Part shown: positions 11,101-22,469 of the stretch, piece by piece | How the letters are laid out: each line of letters starts with the position of its first letter | Position numbering within the stretch: position 1 is the stretch's first letter | From: Bisporella sp. PMI_857 | Lineage: Eukaryota; Ascomycota; Leotiomycetes; Helotiales; Helotiaceae | NCBI GenBank assembly: GCA_021307315.1 | Contig: JAJSPD010000004.1 | Location: 496,001-560,000 of the forward strand | Reading direction: 5' to 3' | DNA length: 64,000 nucleotides | Program-made: the position numbers and the translations under genes | Notes under the pieces: generated by a model | Database searches by the model: none | What the model was told of the DNA's origin: nothing | The model's input: only the letters and a program-made list of their open reading frames with translations

Positions 11101-12326
11101 ATGTCAGAAGCAAAATCCACTAGAAGCTTCAATCCGCAGGGGACCTTAATCTTAGGTCTTCCTCCTCCGCTAGAACCAGCATGTAAGTATCGATACAGAA
11201 ATGTTTAAATCACACACATCTCGATTTATAGCTCAATCATACTTTCGATGCTGATTGAGAAATGCGTGCAGGGTTAGCACATGAAAGAACATTGGACTTG
11301 AATCCTTCACCAGTCACGAACCATAAGACTCGACAAGAAGCATACGCCAAGGCATGCAGAGATCGCAATGCTCAGCTACTTGCTGACAGAGATGCATATC
11401 TCAATGAAGGGCTTTACATTCGTGATATCTTCGTCCCAGAGAAGGTGGCGCTCCAAGAAGAGGAGCACTTGATTCCTGTCAGAGTGTATGAATCAGGCTT
11501 GGCTACAGCTTCTCATCAATTTCCCAACAGAGGCAAGGCAGAGGAGGAAGATCTTGTGGTATACTACCACGGAGGCGGGCTGTATGTGGGTGACTTGGAC
11601 AGCGAGGATCTGACTTGTCGCCGGATTTGCAAACAGCTTGATTGTGTCGTCTATTCAGTTAACTACCGTCTCATGACGGACTTCACAGCGGACGATGCGT
11701 TTTCTGACGCCATGGCTGCGTTTCTTGCCATAACAGGACTAAAGAGAGCGAGACGGCTTATCGTGATGGGATCTTCGTCTGGCGGACAGCTCGCCGCAAT
11801 GGTGTCCCAGGAATACCGCACACGATTCTTTCAGATCTCAGAAGGTGTCCAGACTCCTAAGATTGACGGAGTTTTGCTTCGAGGCCCAGTGACTTGTGAT
11901 GCAACTGATGATGGTGCCAACCTACCTGCTCGCTTTAGATATTATCATACTAGCATGTCTCCGGGCTTCCATACCTCACTCTTGTCATCTGCAGCTGTCA
12001 ATGCAACAAACCGAGTAACAGGAGCCATGCCACTAGAGGGTGATCTCCACGGCTTACCTGCACATTGGATTCAGGTCTGTACGAACGACATCTACTACTC
12101 AGATGGCGTGTTATATGGAGAAGCTTTGAAGCAGGAGGGTGTGGAAGTGAAGTTTGACATTGTTCAGGGATATCCTCATACATTCTGGCTGAAGGCTCCA
12201 ACGCTGGAACGAGCTGTAAAGGCAGAGCAGGATATGATTGAAGGGCTCTCATGGCTCTTGAACGCTAGATCACGAAATTGCAGGCCGCAGCAACAGGGAT
12301 TCATGGAAACAATGATAAGAGAATAA
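11101..12326 (+). CDS. Alpha/beta-hydrolase fold-3 (HSL-type) esterase/lipase
   Basis: Two exons (11101-11182, 11272-12326) give 378 residues. The first exon is outside the long frame, but splicing yields GLPPPLEPAWLAHERT, a continuous N-terminal helix typical of this family, which supports the start at 11101. The oxyanion HGGG motif is in VVYYHGGGLYVGDLDSED, the nucleophile in MGSSSGGQLAAM (GxSxG as GSSSG), the acidic residue near CTNDIYYSDGV, and the histidine in GYPHTFW. The hormone-sensitive-lipase family hydrolyses short-to-medium esters. No signal peptide is seen, so it is probably cytosolic. The substrate cannot be told. Neighbours give no pathway hint. Confidence 0.88.
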
Positions 12327-13463
12327 AATGCTCTCAAGGTTTAGGACAGATCAGGTGAATAGGCATATTTTGAAGGATAGAACCGTAATATGTGCTAAAT
12401 TGCCCATGCCAGCCGCGGCATGCACACTCCTGAATAGAGACAGCTATATGAGGACTGCAGTAACATATACGTTCACGGGATGGCCAAAAGTATGTACAAT
12501 GGTGGGGGAAAAACTGTATTTTGACTAGACTAGAAATATCTTGCAATTTATTGTTATGTTGGCAAATTCTGTATTTGAATTGTGTAGTGACAAAGCCTAG
12601 ATAACCGACCAAATTAGTACAGCTTCTACAATACTAGTCATTGATGATTTGTGTGAACTTTGGTGTCTCAGTGATCTTGGTGTGTTTTTGTGTTCATGCT
12701 CCGAAGAGCTCACGATTTTCAGTGCTTTTTTTTTTAATCATTGACAGGGTATGACATGACTGTTGCGGTGTACGGAGAAGTGGTAACCTACGGTTTCTGG
12801 TATGCCCTCCATAAGTTGCATCTGTAATGCCAATTGTAAAGTATAATGCATAGCATGCGCGCATGTCGATCGGCAAGTTAGAATTATTTCTTGCAACTTT
12901 CTGTTGAGGTTGTGGACAAAGTTAGTGGTGACGAGGAAGCTAAATTGCTCTTTGGATAGTTAGCCAATTTATTCTTTCCAGGTGCATGATACCAATATTA
13001 TAGAGCAGAAGAAAGGTTCAGTATATGTAAGAATTAAATGTCATCCACTCTGTCGATCTAGCTACCCCGGCGAGGGTGCCACCGAAAAGAGGTAAATCGC
13101 AAATTATATCATCATTGGAAGCTTAGGTATAAAATAAATAAATGCGAACTTACAGTGAGTAAAAAAAACCAGAGGTGCTAGTGTTGTGTTGAAATGTAAT
13201 TAGGTATTCTTGAGGTTGAGAAAAGGGCTGCACTTTTTATTGCGGCTGGAGGCTTAAGCTAGTGTGCGGGTGCCTGACTTTTGAGGCATGTACATCTAGT
13301 TTCTAAGCGAACGCACACAAGTCACCCGGGATTTTTTTGTGAGAGACGCCAATTTCAATATCGACAAATTTCCTTCGACGACAACCGCCTAAAGTACGTG
13401 TTTACCAGCTCAGCACATATCGCATTATCATCAACTAACGGACCTAATCAAAGATCAATCACA
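12327..13463. promoter_or_regulatory. Intergenic; L14 upstream region
   Basis: 1.1 kb holding the esterase 3' end and the ribosomal protein L14 promoter and leader. Short T- and A-runs occur; no further gene is seen. Confidence 0.5.
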
Positions 13464-13960
13464 ATGGGTGACGCAGATATTAAGGCATCTTCTTGGAGAC
13501 TCGTCGAGGTCGGCCGCATCGTTCTCGTTCACGGCGGACCATCAGACGGAAAGCTGGCTGCAATTGTTGAGATCATCGACCACAAGCGTGTATGTACTTA
13601 GAGCAGAAAACCAGAGTTTCAAGGCGCAAGTATTGACTTGATTAGGCTCTCATCGATGGACCCGCAAGCGACAGCAAAACCGCCGTTCCCCGTCAAGCAA
13701 TCGCCCTCGCACAACTTATCCTCACTCCTTTCACACTCCCCAAGCTCCCTCGTGGTTCAAGAACAGGTGTTGTCAAGGCGAAATGGGAGAAAGAGGGAAT
13801 TGAGGCAAAGTGGCAGGAGAGTGCATGGGCCAAGAAGCGCAACCAGAAGCAGAAGAGACGAGCTCTGACCGACTTCGAGCGATTCAAGGTTTTGAGATTG
13901 AGGAAGCAAGCACGTTTCGAGGTGCGGAAGTCACTGGCAAAGGTCAAGGCTGCTGCGTAA
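13464..13960 (+). CDS. rpl14: 60S ribosomal protein L14 (eL14)
   Basis: Exons 13464-13589 and 13646-13960 give 146 residues. The KOW-like N-terminus [34 protein letters not shown] joins [40 protein letters not shown], and a basic C-terminal helix ([20 protein letters not shown]...[11 protein letters not shown]). Length and order are those of eukaryotic eL14, a component of the large cytoplasmic subunit. It begins a run of three highly expressed housekeeping genes on the same strand. Confidence 0.96.
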
Positions 13961-14604
13961 ATGGGTTGATGGTTTGGAGTGGGCATGGATTGCATTAGGT
14001 TGCTGCATTAAGTTGCCTACCACGGAGCATTGTATCCTACGTCAGGTTTTGACAGGCGTCTAGCGCATATGATACTTCAAAAGACATTTGAGTTCCAAAA
14101 GAAATGCATTGTGATACCAAGTTATGTCGTACAAGGAAAGGAGATGTAAACTTTTTCGGTACATTTTACTTGCGAGTCAAAGTTCTTGCATTTAATACGA
14201 GGCATTCGTTGCAGCTACAGCATGTAAATTTAAATATTCAACTACTCTATTGAATAGACTTTGCTCTGTAGGCTGTATCTTGTGCTAGACTTGAGCAAGG
14301 CTGCTTGATTCCTCAGGCCCCACCCCGTCAGTGTCCCTCATTGCTCTTCAACACCCAAACTTTTTAGCGAACCACAAGAATGCTCCTCTGAATTTCAGAC
14401 GCTTCCCGCCCCAAATATCAACCTTCACAAAACACCTCGTTACTCTAGGTTAGTCTTCAATTTCTGAAGTAATTATGCCTCCCCGAGCTTGTCCGGATAT
14501 CAATTTTGGGCACACGCACAAGCTTCTCTGTCGCTTGGATCTGTTGTGACTTCATAAAACCACAAACCCAATTGCTAATTCTGCCGCAGACACAGACGCT
14601 CAGT
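13961..14604. promoter_or_regulatory. Intergenic with probable 5'-UTR intron of NAC-alpha
   Basis: L14 3' flank and NAC-alpha promoter. A GTTAGT donor at 14449 and a CCGCAG acceptor ending at 14589 would define a 141-nt intron in the 5' leader, 15 nt before the start ATG. This is inference from splice consensus only. Confidence 0.4.
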
Positions 14605-15613
14605 ATGGCAAACCCTCGCATCGAAGAAGTTGAGGATGATGAGGTCGTGAAGAACGTTCCTGCAGATGAGGCGGAATCCGACAGTGAGGGATCTGATGGC
14701 GAAGCCGGAGACGTTTCCACTGGAGGTGGAGTGGTTGTTCACTCTCGCAACGAGAAGAAGGCACGCAAGTTAATTAGCAAGTTGAATCTGGTAAAGGTTC
14801 CGGGTATCACCCGTGTTACCCTGAGGCGTCCAAAGAACGTAAGTAGAGCCTCATCTAGATATCATATATCTTGGGCATCCTCTTTCATTCTGGTCTTTTC
14901 ATATTTTCTCTTGGGATCTTCACAAGCTTCTACATTAAGCACCCGTTCAATGCTAATATATACTTCCCTAGATCCTCTTTGTTGTCAACCAACCCGAGGT
15001 TTTCAAGACCCCAAATGGCTCCTGCTACATGTAAGATAATTTATTCTTATATGCGTCGGTGGATCACGTTGCAATGTGCTATTTGAAGTGGCAGTGGGTA
15101 TATTGGAAGTGAGCAAGAACTAGTAGTTTCTAGGCCACTACAATCGAATTGGCAGACTATAGGAAATGGACGAAAGTTCCTCTTACTGCTAGGAGAAAGT
15201 CCTCAGCGCAGACCTATTGTTAGGTTTCACTGGACGAAAATACATGATGCATTAACCATATACTGACGAGCTCTCTTAGTGTATTCGGTGAGGCTAAGAT
15301 TGAGGATCTTAACTCCCAAGCTCAAGCTTCTGCTGCCCAGCAATTGGCTGGACAACATGATGATCACGCTGGTCATGACCACGCTGGCCACGATCACTCT
15401 TCTCATGATCACGGAAAAGGCAAGGCTATTGATACCGGTGATGCCAAGGATGATGAAGAGGATGATGGAGAGGAAGTTGATGCTACGGGTCTTGAGGACA
15501 AGGATATTGAGCTTGTCATGACCCAAGCAAGTGTTTCGCGGAACAAGGCTATCAAGGCACTAAAAGAGAACGACAATGACATAGTCAACTCCATCATGGC
15601 TTTGAGTATATAG
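14605..15613 (+). CDS. egd2: Nascent polypeptide-associated complex subunit alpha
   Basis: Exons 14605-14838, 14972-15030 and 15280-15613 give 208 residues. The acidic N-terminus precedes the NAC domain ([60 protein letters not shown]), and a C-terminal UBA domain follows ([31 protein letters not shown]). NAC-alpha and NAC-beta (Egd1) bind ribosomes and shield emerging chains, favouring mitochondrial and correct ER targeting. Between the two domains lies a His/Asp-rich insert of four HDH-like units followed by an acidic stretch, encoded by a roughly 12-bp tandem repeat at 15350-15417. Such an insert is absent from yeast and mammalian NAC-alpha and might bind metal. Confidence 0.96.
15350..15417 (+). 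repeat. Histidine/aspartate-coding tandem repeat inside egd2
   Basis: Degenerate repeat of a unit close to CATGACCACGCTGG, coding for successive HDH(A/S)(G/S) steps. Silent T/C differences between units indicate it is not a very recent expansion. Confidence 0.8.
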
Positions 15614-15910
15614 AGCCATCCAGGCGTTCTCCATACTCCATGAAGCCTTATGCTATAGATGAAATATGCAGGGGGGTATCCAAAAGCAAAATGTATTTTA
15701 AACATACCTTTTCTACTCTGCCTGAATGGAAGTTTTCATCATGAATTCTTAATTAACCCGTCTCGAATCATGTACATAGAATGTCAAGCTCGCCAAATCA
15801 TTTTCGTGATCACGTGTCTAAAATTTAGCTTGCCGAGCTTGTCTTCCTTTGATGGTAACCTCACGAACAAGATCAAATCTCCACTCATCAATCCCTCCAC
15901 AACCATAACA

Positions 15911-16688
15911 ATGGCAGCCGGAGTAAGTCCAATTACTTCTCCTAGAGTATCATTCTTTGCTGGATGACAGACTCATTGGAGATGTGCGGTAAACCGCGGC
16001 CGAGTTCTTCCATTCCTCCGTCATCCTTTCCAACTTAAGCACAGCTAACAATATGTTCGCTATAGCGTAGCGCAGCACTCAAGCTCGATTGGGCAAAGGT
16101 CACCCAATCCCTCGGCCTTCGAGGCCAAACCGCAGCGTCTCTTCAGGCCTTCAAGAAGCGCAATGAGGATGCCCGCCGTCGCGTACAACTCCTTTCAGAA
16201 CAGCCATCCAAAGTTGACTTCAGCCACTACCGCTCAATCCTCAAGAACCAGGCCGTTGTTGACGAGATCGAGAAGTATTTCAGCACATTCAAGCCTGCAA
16301 CCTACGATGTTGGCCGACAAATTAAAGCGATTGAGGCTTTTGAGGCACAAGCAGTGAAGAACGCAGAGGAGACAAAAGGCAGAGTGGACCTAGAATTGAA
16401 GGATTTGGAGAAGACTTTGTCCAATATTGAGACTGCGAGACCCTTCGATGAGCTCACGGTGGTAAGTAGCATTGTTGTGCCTTCTGGACGTAACGGAGCT
16501 AACATAGGTTGTGCTTTTAGGACGAGGTTGCGGCAGCTCAGCCAGAGATTGATGAAAAGACTTCTCAACTCGTCTCCAAGGGGCGCTGGAGTGTGCCAGG
16601 CTACAAGGTAAGCTTAAATCGTGGTGGTAGTTGAGAATTGACGCTGACAACTATGCAGGAGAAATTTGGCGACCTCTCACTTCTATAG
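15911..16688 (+). CDS. atp7: Mitochondrial ATP synthase subunit d
   Basis: Four exons (15911-15922, 16066-16461, 16521-16607, 16659-16688) give 174 residues. The first exon codes only MAAG; the next resumes with [18 protein letters not shown]. Family features are [65 protein letters not shown], and the short C-terminus [16 protein letters not shown]. Subunit d belongs to the peripheral stalk of F1Fo-ATP synthase in the inner mitochondrial membrane. The very short first exon (12 nt) and last exon (30 nt) are easily missed by automatic gene calling. Confidence 0.95.
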
Positions 16689-17675
16689 ACGATTTCATCG
16701 CATCCTTTCCTATGCTGTCTGTAACATTGTAAATAGTTGGCCAATAGAGGAGCAGAAATGAATTGGTATCACTATGCTTGCTTTGTGATTTGATGATTAT
16801 AAATGATTCTGCTGAGCTGGGCTTCTACTACTTCATGCAGTACATTTATGTCTCAACTAATATATATATATATGTACGAGGACACCTTGTCGGAAGTATT
16901 GGCTGAAACTTAGCTAAGTTCTAGGTCAAGGAATTCATTCCAACCACAGTGACTAAACCCATAACATATCCTATCGGATTTTACCCAAATCAACACCTCA
17001 CCAGCAACAGAGAGGTTACCGGCATAAGGCTTGATCTCTGAACCTTGGCCCCCTGCTATATTGGTCGTGCCACCTATTGATGTCTCTGATCCATCCTTCA
17101 ATGCCTTGGCGCCCAGATGACCTAGCAGGATTGTACACAATATCACATGAGGACGGAACAAGGTTTTGACCAACATTGCCTCTGCGGAGACAACCGGAGA
17201 ACAGATCTACAGGTCTGAGACACCGGAAGCAGACGTTGGCCGGAACAGCATTTTGAGTCTGCAGTGTATTGTTTAAGATATGCATGTTCTTGTTAACTTT
17301 CTGGCTGGATTGATTCATCTTTACTATCTTCGTTATGTATGGAAAGAGCTGATATCAAGAAAGTGAAGAAACTCCGATTATATAGGCAGTAGTGAGAAGT
17401 TAATTGGCGAAAGGTTTGGAGTGGCTGTACCACCGGCTTACTACCCAATCGACTAGAGTGATCCGAATGTTACCCAGCTTTGTTATTAATGTGATAGTCA
17501 AAAGACGATTTTGGAATACATGGCTCCATTTCTGCCCGTCAGTACATCTACATAACATCCTATCCTAGAGACCGCCTATACTTCACGATTGTTTCCAATA
17601 GCTTAACTCTCCACTACGCTCACCAAATACGGTCATGAGCTTTCTCATATGCAATATAGCTATCCAGGCAACGAA
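16689..17675. other. Convergent intergenic region, no firm gene
   Basis: Lies between the 3' ends of atp7 and rid. A short TA microsatellite sits at about 16861-16872. Overlapping minus-strand frames at 16910-17318 are open but match nothing I recognise and do not splice convincingly. Confidence 0.5.
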
Positions 17676-20461
17676 TTACTCAATGAGTAAAGTCTCGTGC
17701 TCTTCTTCAATTCCATCCGCATTATTTAACGTCTTTTTAATAGACTCGAATAACACTTTAGCAATACAGGGAGGCACCGCGTTTCCAATCTGTCGCTTGA
17801 TATAAGCGCCTTTGAACCAATGGTCCTCGGGAAAGCCTTGCAGTGCCGCATACTCTCGGTCAGTGAAATCGCGCTTTCCAGAGGGATGATAATTTTGGCC
17901 TCCAGAGCATGTCATGGTGCGAGGTAAAATTTGGTCGCCGTCCCAAGGAACCTCGTCCTTTAATTTTGCAGCAGCGATGTTGTGGTCAGGAGCACTTGCA
18001 GGAATCTGGCGGAGTGTGTGGTTTACTGATACGAATGGTTTTAGCCTATCTTCACCATTCCTGGAGTGAGTTGCTGCAGGGAACTCTGGAAGAGCTTCGC
18101 CAGGACTGATTTTGTCAGCAATAGCAATATTTCCAGCCAATACTCTACTTACCAGGCAGCAATTATGATTAATCGTCTCCGTCTCTGTGGTAGGCCCTGA
18201 AGATATGTCAGAACATCTATCCACGTTCAGGATTAGAGAAGACAATGCTTACCCACTCAGCCAGATGCACAACCTTCCATCTCAAGGAGAAACCCAGCGC
18301 CGTGAACATTTGTATGACAGCAGCCAAAAATATAGCCTTGCTAGCAGTGATGATCCCAGCGGTCTGCTCAAGCGTCACGATTCTAGGCTTCGCAACTTGT
18401 ATAACCTCTCTCACTGCAAATAAACTAGCAACATTCGCATCATCATCTTTCCCATTTACTGTATGCGCAACGGAGAAATATTGGCATGGCGGAGATAAAT
18501 GGAGAATATCCACTTTAAAAGTATCTGGAGCGCCACGTTCTGCAAGCCTTTGTGCCTTCCGTACGAAATCGCCGGAATGAAGTTGATGACATTTGGCATA
18601 AGGGAAGTTGGACCTCCAGGTCTCACACGCCGGCGAGCTGAAGTCGAATCCCCATTTGATGCGGAGTCCTGCCATTACTGCGCCACGTGTTGTTCCTCCT
18701 GCACCACAAAATGCGTCACCATATGTCAGCATCTGACCAGGTAATCTGCTGAATGCAGAGTTCATTGGGCTAGAAGAGCTAATGATCGAGGACAATGGTA
18801 GCGCAGGGAGGTTGTGGAGTGGTAGAGAATCCTCTCGGAGCTCAAGAAACGCTTTGAAAGGTTCCTCATCGGTGTCAAGATTGATGACTTCGATCCCTTC
18901 CATTGTTTCCTTTACTCGGTCATAGCATGCTCTTTTGGCAGGTTGTGTAATGATGGTTGACTTTCGTTTCTTTGCATTTCTGAAACTTCCTGGTTGAGTT
19001 TGCATGCATTCTCTAGGACCGACCTCCAGCTCAGAACTGTTACTGGTTATGTTCATTACGCTGCCATTGCCAGGTGCAAGAGTAGAACTATTCACAGATT
19101 TCAATCGAGCCCGATAAGCATCGCCCGAATTGGTCTCCCCCCGCCAGTCCTGTCGCCGCTTTGCATCAGAGGCTTTGCTTTTTCCATTCATGTCTTCGTC
19201 ATTTATATGTTGAATGACTTGCTCAAGGCGGTTATTGTTGCGTCTATCTTTAGCTGTGGCATACTTGCATATGTACTTCCACCGAACAGTCAAGCCGCCA
19301 TTAATATAAGCTTCGACCTGACTCTGAAAGTTTTCCAGATTCACAAGCCTATCCAGTGGAAATTTCTGGTTTGTGACACGGACATTTCGAATCCTTTGGA
19401 CGGTAGACAACGGAGTTTCGTACATACTCTGCTCGGAAACATCGCGAGGGTCGTCTAGTTCGACCTCATAGCGGAAGCAAAGCTCGTTACATTTCATTTC
19501 TAACATACCGTTCATACTGTGAGTTCGCTGCAAGAGATACCCTCTCAGCATGATATCGTCCGTGTTGAGTGAGTTCCCAATAATGTGTGTGATTTGGAGG
19601 AATCCTTCATCTTCAAGCTCAACAAAATTTCCAGGGCGCAGATATTGGTCCGTCGACTTAAATGCAACTTTTTCACATATGAAGTACGGCGACACGATTG
19701 GAAGATTTCGCTGGGGGTAGACCGTTTTTGACTTTCGACGCTCTTCTATGTTATTGTTCCTGCAAGCGATGTTCGTAGCAATTTCTTCCTCTTCATCATC
19801 GTCTATCTCAATTGGCACCTCATCACTTCCTCCAGGTTGAACTGTACTATAGGGTGTGTCGGAATCGTTTCTCCTGGGTTGTGTGAACTGTTGGTCGGCG
19901 TCCCGCCTCTTCCTCGCGATCTCTGTAGTGAGGCCATCTTCTAGATCAATGGGGCACCAGAGACTTCCAGGCTTTCTATTGACTTTCGATGAGGTAGAAG
20001 AAGATGGGAATATTGAGAAAGGGGAATATCGAGGTAATTGAGACATGGGTCTCCCTAATAATGAGGTGTCTGACTGTTTAGAAGAAGGCCCCGGTGATAT
20101 CCTCATACTGAGAGCCGACGAACTTCCGGGGAACCCACTTGGCTTGCCTCTAGCGGTCCCGAGCCTTGCAAGGAAATCTGTAGGCGCTGGTCGGTTTTGT
20201 TAGCTAGACTTTCTTCAGGGAGCTCCCCCTACTTTGTGTTACAAGTGACAGTGCCAACTTCAGTCTCATAGAACGATTTGAAGTTTGGTCAATCAGGTTT
20301 AGCTCATTAAACCAGAGCATGAAAAGAAGCTGACTCGCTATGAACAACAGCAGCTTACCTTGATTGGAAGCCGTCTTCTCAGTGTCGGAGTCGTCTTCAA
20401 TCAGAATGACGTTATTTTCTTCAACCTCGAGATCTATAATGGGAGCTGACATGTACGCCAT
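17676..20461 (-). CDS. rid: RID/Masc1-type C5-cytosine DNA methyltransferase
   Basis: Four exons (20461-20359, 20177-18253, 18196-18153, 18105-17676) give 833 residues. The N-terminal half is low complexity, then a BAH-like part (FVELEDEGFLQITHIIG...). The catalytic half carries motif I (DAFCGAGGTTRGA, about residue 521), motif IV with the catalytic Cys (LSPPCQYFSVAHTV, about 596), motif VI as EQT (about 637), motif VIII QRRRR in the 44-nt third exon, and motifs IX-X (MTCSGGQNYHP, REYAALQGFPEDHWF, RQIGNAVPP). EQT in place of ENV and the length, close to Neurospora RID, place it in the fungal RID/Masc1/DmtA group. That group is needed for repeat-induced point mutation, premeiotic methylation or sexual development. 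All key motifs are intact, so the gene looks functional. Confidence 0.93.
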
Positions 20462-22469
20462 GGCTCCTAAAGCAGGAAAGTTACGGCACGAAGAATATGT
20501 GAGGAAGTTGATCGACGATCTGCTATGCTAAGGGGCTAGAGTTGAAGCCGATACTACGGTATGGAAGCTAAAATGCCGTCAACGGTAAGGAGCGTCTTCC
20601 CTGGGTATATCTGTCAGGAGCCTTTGTCCAGAGCTTTGATAATACCAGCTCACGGCGAACTATAAGCTTTGTAGTCAGTTCTTCGTATGCTTGTCTCAAA
20701 CTCTTGCAGGACCAGCTCGACTATGCCTGAAGACGATTAGCGAGATAACCAGAAAGAATTCTCACTTAATAATTCTAGCAGAGCGTCCAGCTTCATATAT
20801 ATGGGTGGCTGCAGGAACCGCTAAACAGTCAGAAAGAGACTGAGTGTGAGGCTCAGGTCAACCTTTGTAATTTATTGCAGATGCCGAGAATTTATAAGTA
20901 CCTCGTATAAAGATAGTCTTACTATACCCTTTTCAGATCCATATGATACTAAACAAGATATCTTCTCAATGTCCAACTTATGATGAGCAGAAAAAAACCT
21001 ACTCTCGACTTCCGCAACCTTTCTGGAAAGCATATCACCTATCCTTAGAAAGCTGAGACTGCTGCGACCTGAAAACTATGTATACTGTGCTCAGGGCCGG
21101 TTTGTTTCTGGTCAAATAGTTAAAGAGTGGAGGCGTGGCTTTACTAGTTATTCATCCCCAAAGTTTTCCACATTCAAGGCTTGAAGTGCGATTAAGCTAA
21201 GTCACAACAGCAATTGCAAGGTACCCGGCCTAGAACCATACTAAAAAGAAATCCGCCACTCGAAATGCGTAATTTCTTGTTTTCCCCAGTGCGAACTTCT
21301 AACTTATGCTAAGTTATCACGCAACACTATAGGTTTTTTCCGTCGGCATACGACTTTCATAATAACTATACTAAGTCCATAATTGCGCTCACGACATCAA
21401 ATTAAACTTCTAAGCAGATAAAAATTTAATAACTTGGAGCTCATGCAATACAGAGGGCAGATTACCTTGGTAGCAGTTGTGGCGATTTGCCGTTTCCTTA
21501 TACCTACCTGCTTCCCAGTTGCCCTAACAATATAGTTGACGATCGTATCCATTGTGTTTGTGGTTTGGTTCATTGAGAGATAATTCCTTGACTTTGTCCT
21601 TTGTCAGGGCTACACATATTTTTGGCATATATGCCAAAAAAATTCAAACACCGCTTTAATTAAAATAGATTGCGTTCAAACTTGCGATTTTTCTGACTAG
21701 GAGTGGGAAAACTAGTGGATATGGATTAGATCAAATAGCAATCGGACTATTAAAGTAATACATTCTAGAACAAGAGGCTGACATGATAGAGAAGTGCTAT
21801 AAGATGGCTTGCCCAAGGGGCATGTTTCTTCCACATATCTAAATTCTATGAGCAAAAATAGACAAGGTACAATGAATTCAACACTTCTCCCACCATGTTG
21901 TTTGAAATTGCCAAGTGCGGTTAGCCTACATTTGGCTAGCCGCGACAAGTACGGCAACCTAGATGTGACTTACATGCGTGAAAGAATTTAAGCTCGAAAT
22001 TTTGGGAGTGGGGGATCTCCTACTAAATCTGAAAAGATGTATCAACCAACTCGGCCTGGAAGTGCCTTGAGCTTACAGCCTGAACGAGTGGCTATAGAAT
22101 CGATAACAGTCTATAATTTACCAGATTGATCAATCACCATCTGGGAGCAATAAGCTATTCTTCCCACCACCTCCTGCCTTATGGTCTTTGCCCCTCCAAC
22201 GGCCTCAACTGTCCTGCAATCTGTGGCTAGAAAAAATACTAGACTAGAGGTTTCTTTAATGATCCAGAAGCTGTTTTTGGTCAGTTTTTCGGTCCTTTCG
22301 CTCAATTCCATCTTCCTTGTTATGATGATGAAAAAAATTAAAGTGTTAGACTGCTGAGCAAATTCTGCGGAGAACAAATCCTATCTGAATAATGCCTGTC
22401 CTACAATAAATGTGTTACTGCTGTTATTCACCGACTAACCTCACTCAAGGCGATAGGAGTCTAGTAAAG
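20462..22469. promoter_or_regulatory. Divergent 2-kb region, rid / ade4
   Basis: AT-rich and gene-free. It contains a perfect 22-bp palindrome at 21619-21640 (half-site TTTTTGGCATA) and several A/T runs. It should hold promoters of both genes, but which sites matter cannot be told from sequence alone. Confidence 0.45.
21619..21640. repeat. Perfect 22-bp palindrome
   Basis: Half-site TTTTTGGCATA followed directly by its reverse complement, no spacer. It could be a dimeric factor site or a cruciform-prone sequence; no known factor is assigned. Confidence 0.6.

Noticed and set aside
16861..16872. TA microsatellite
   Set aside because: Too short and common to be of interest.
16910..17318. Overlapping minus-strand frames between atp7 and rid
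   Set aside because: Parts look mildly protein-like (Gly/Thr-rich), but no single spliced model is convincing and no family is recognised.
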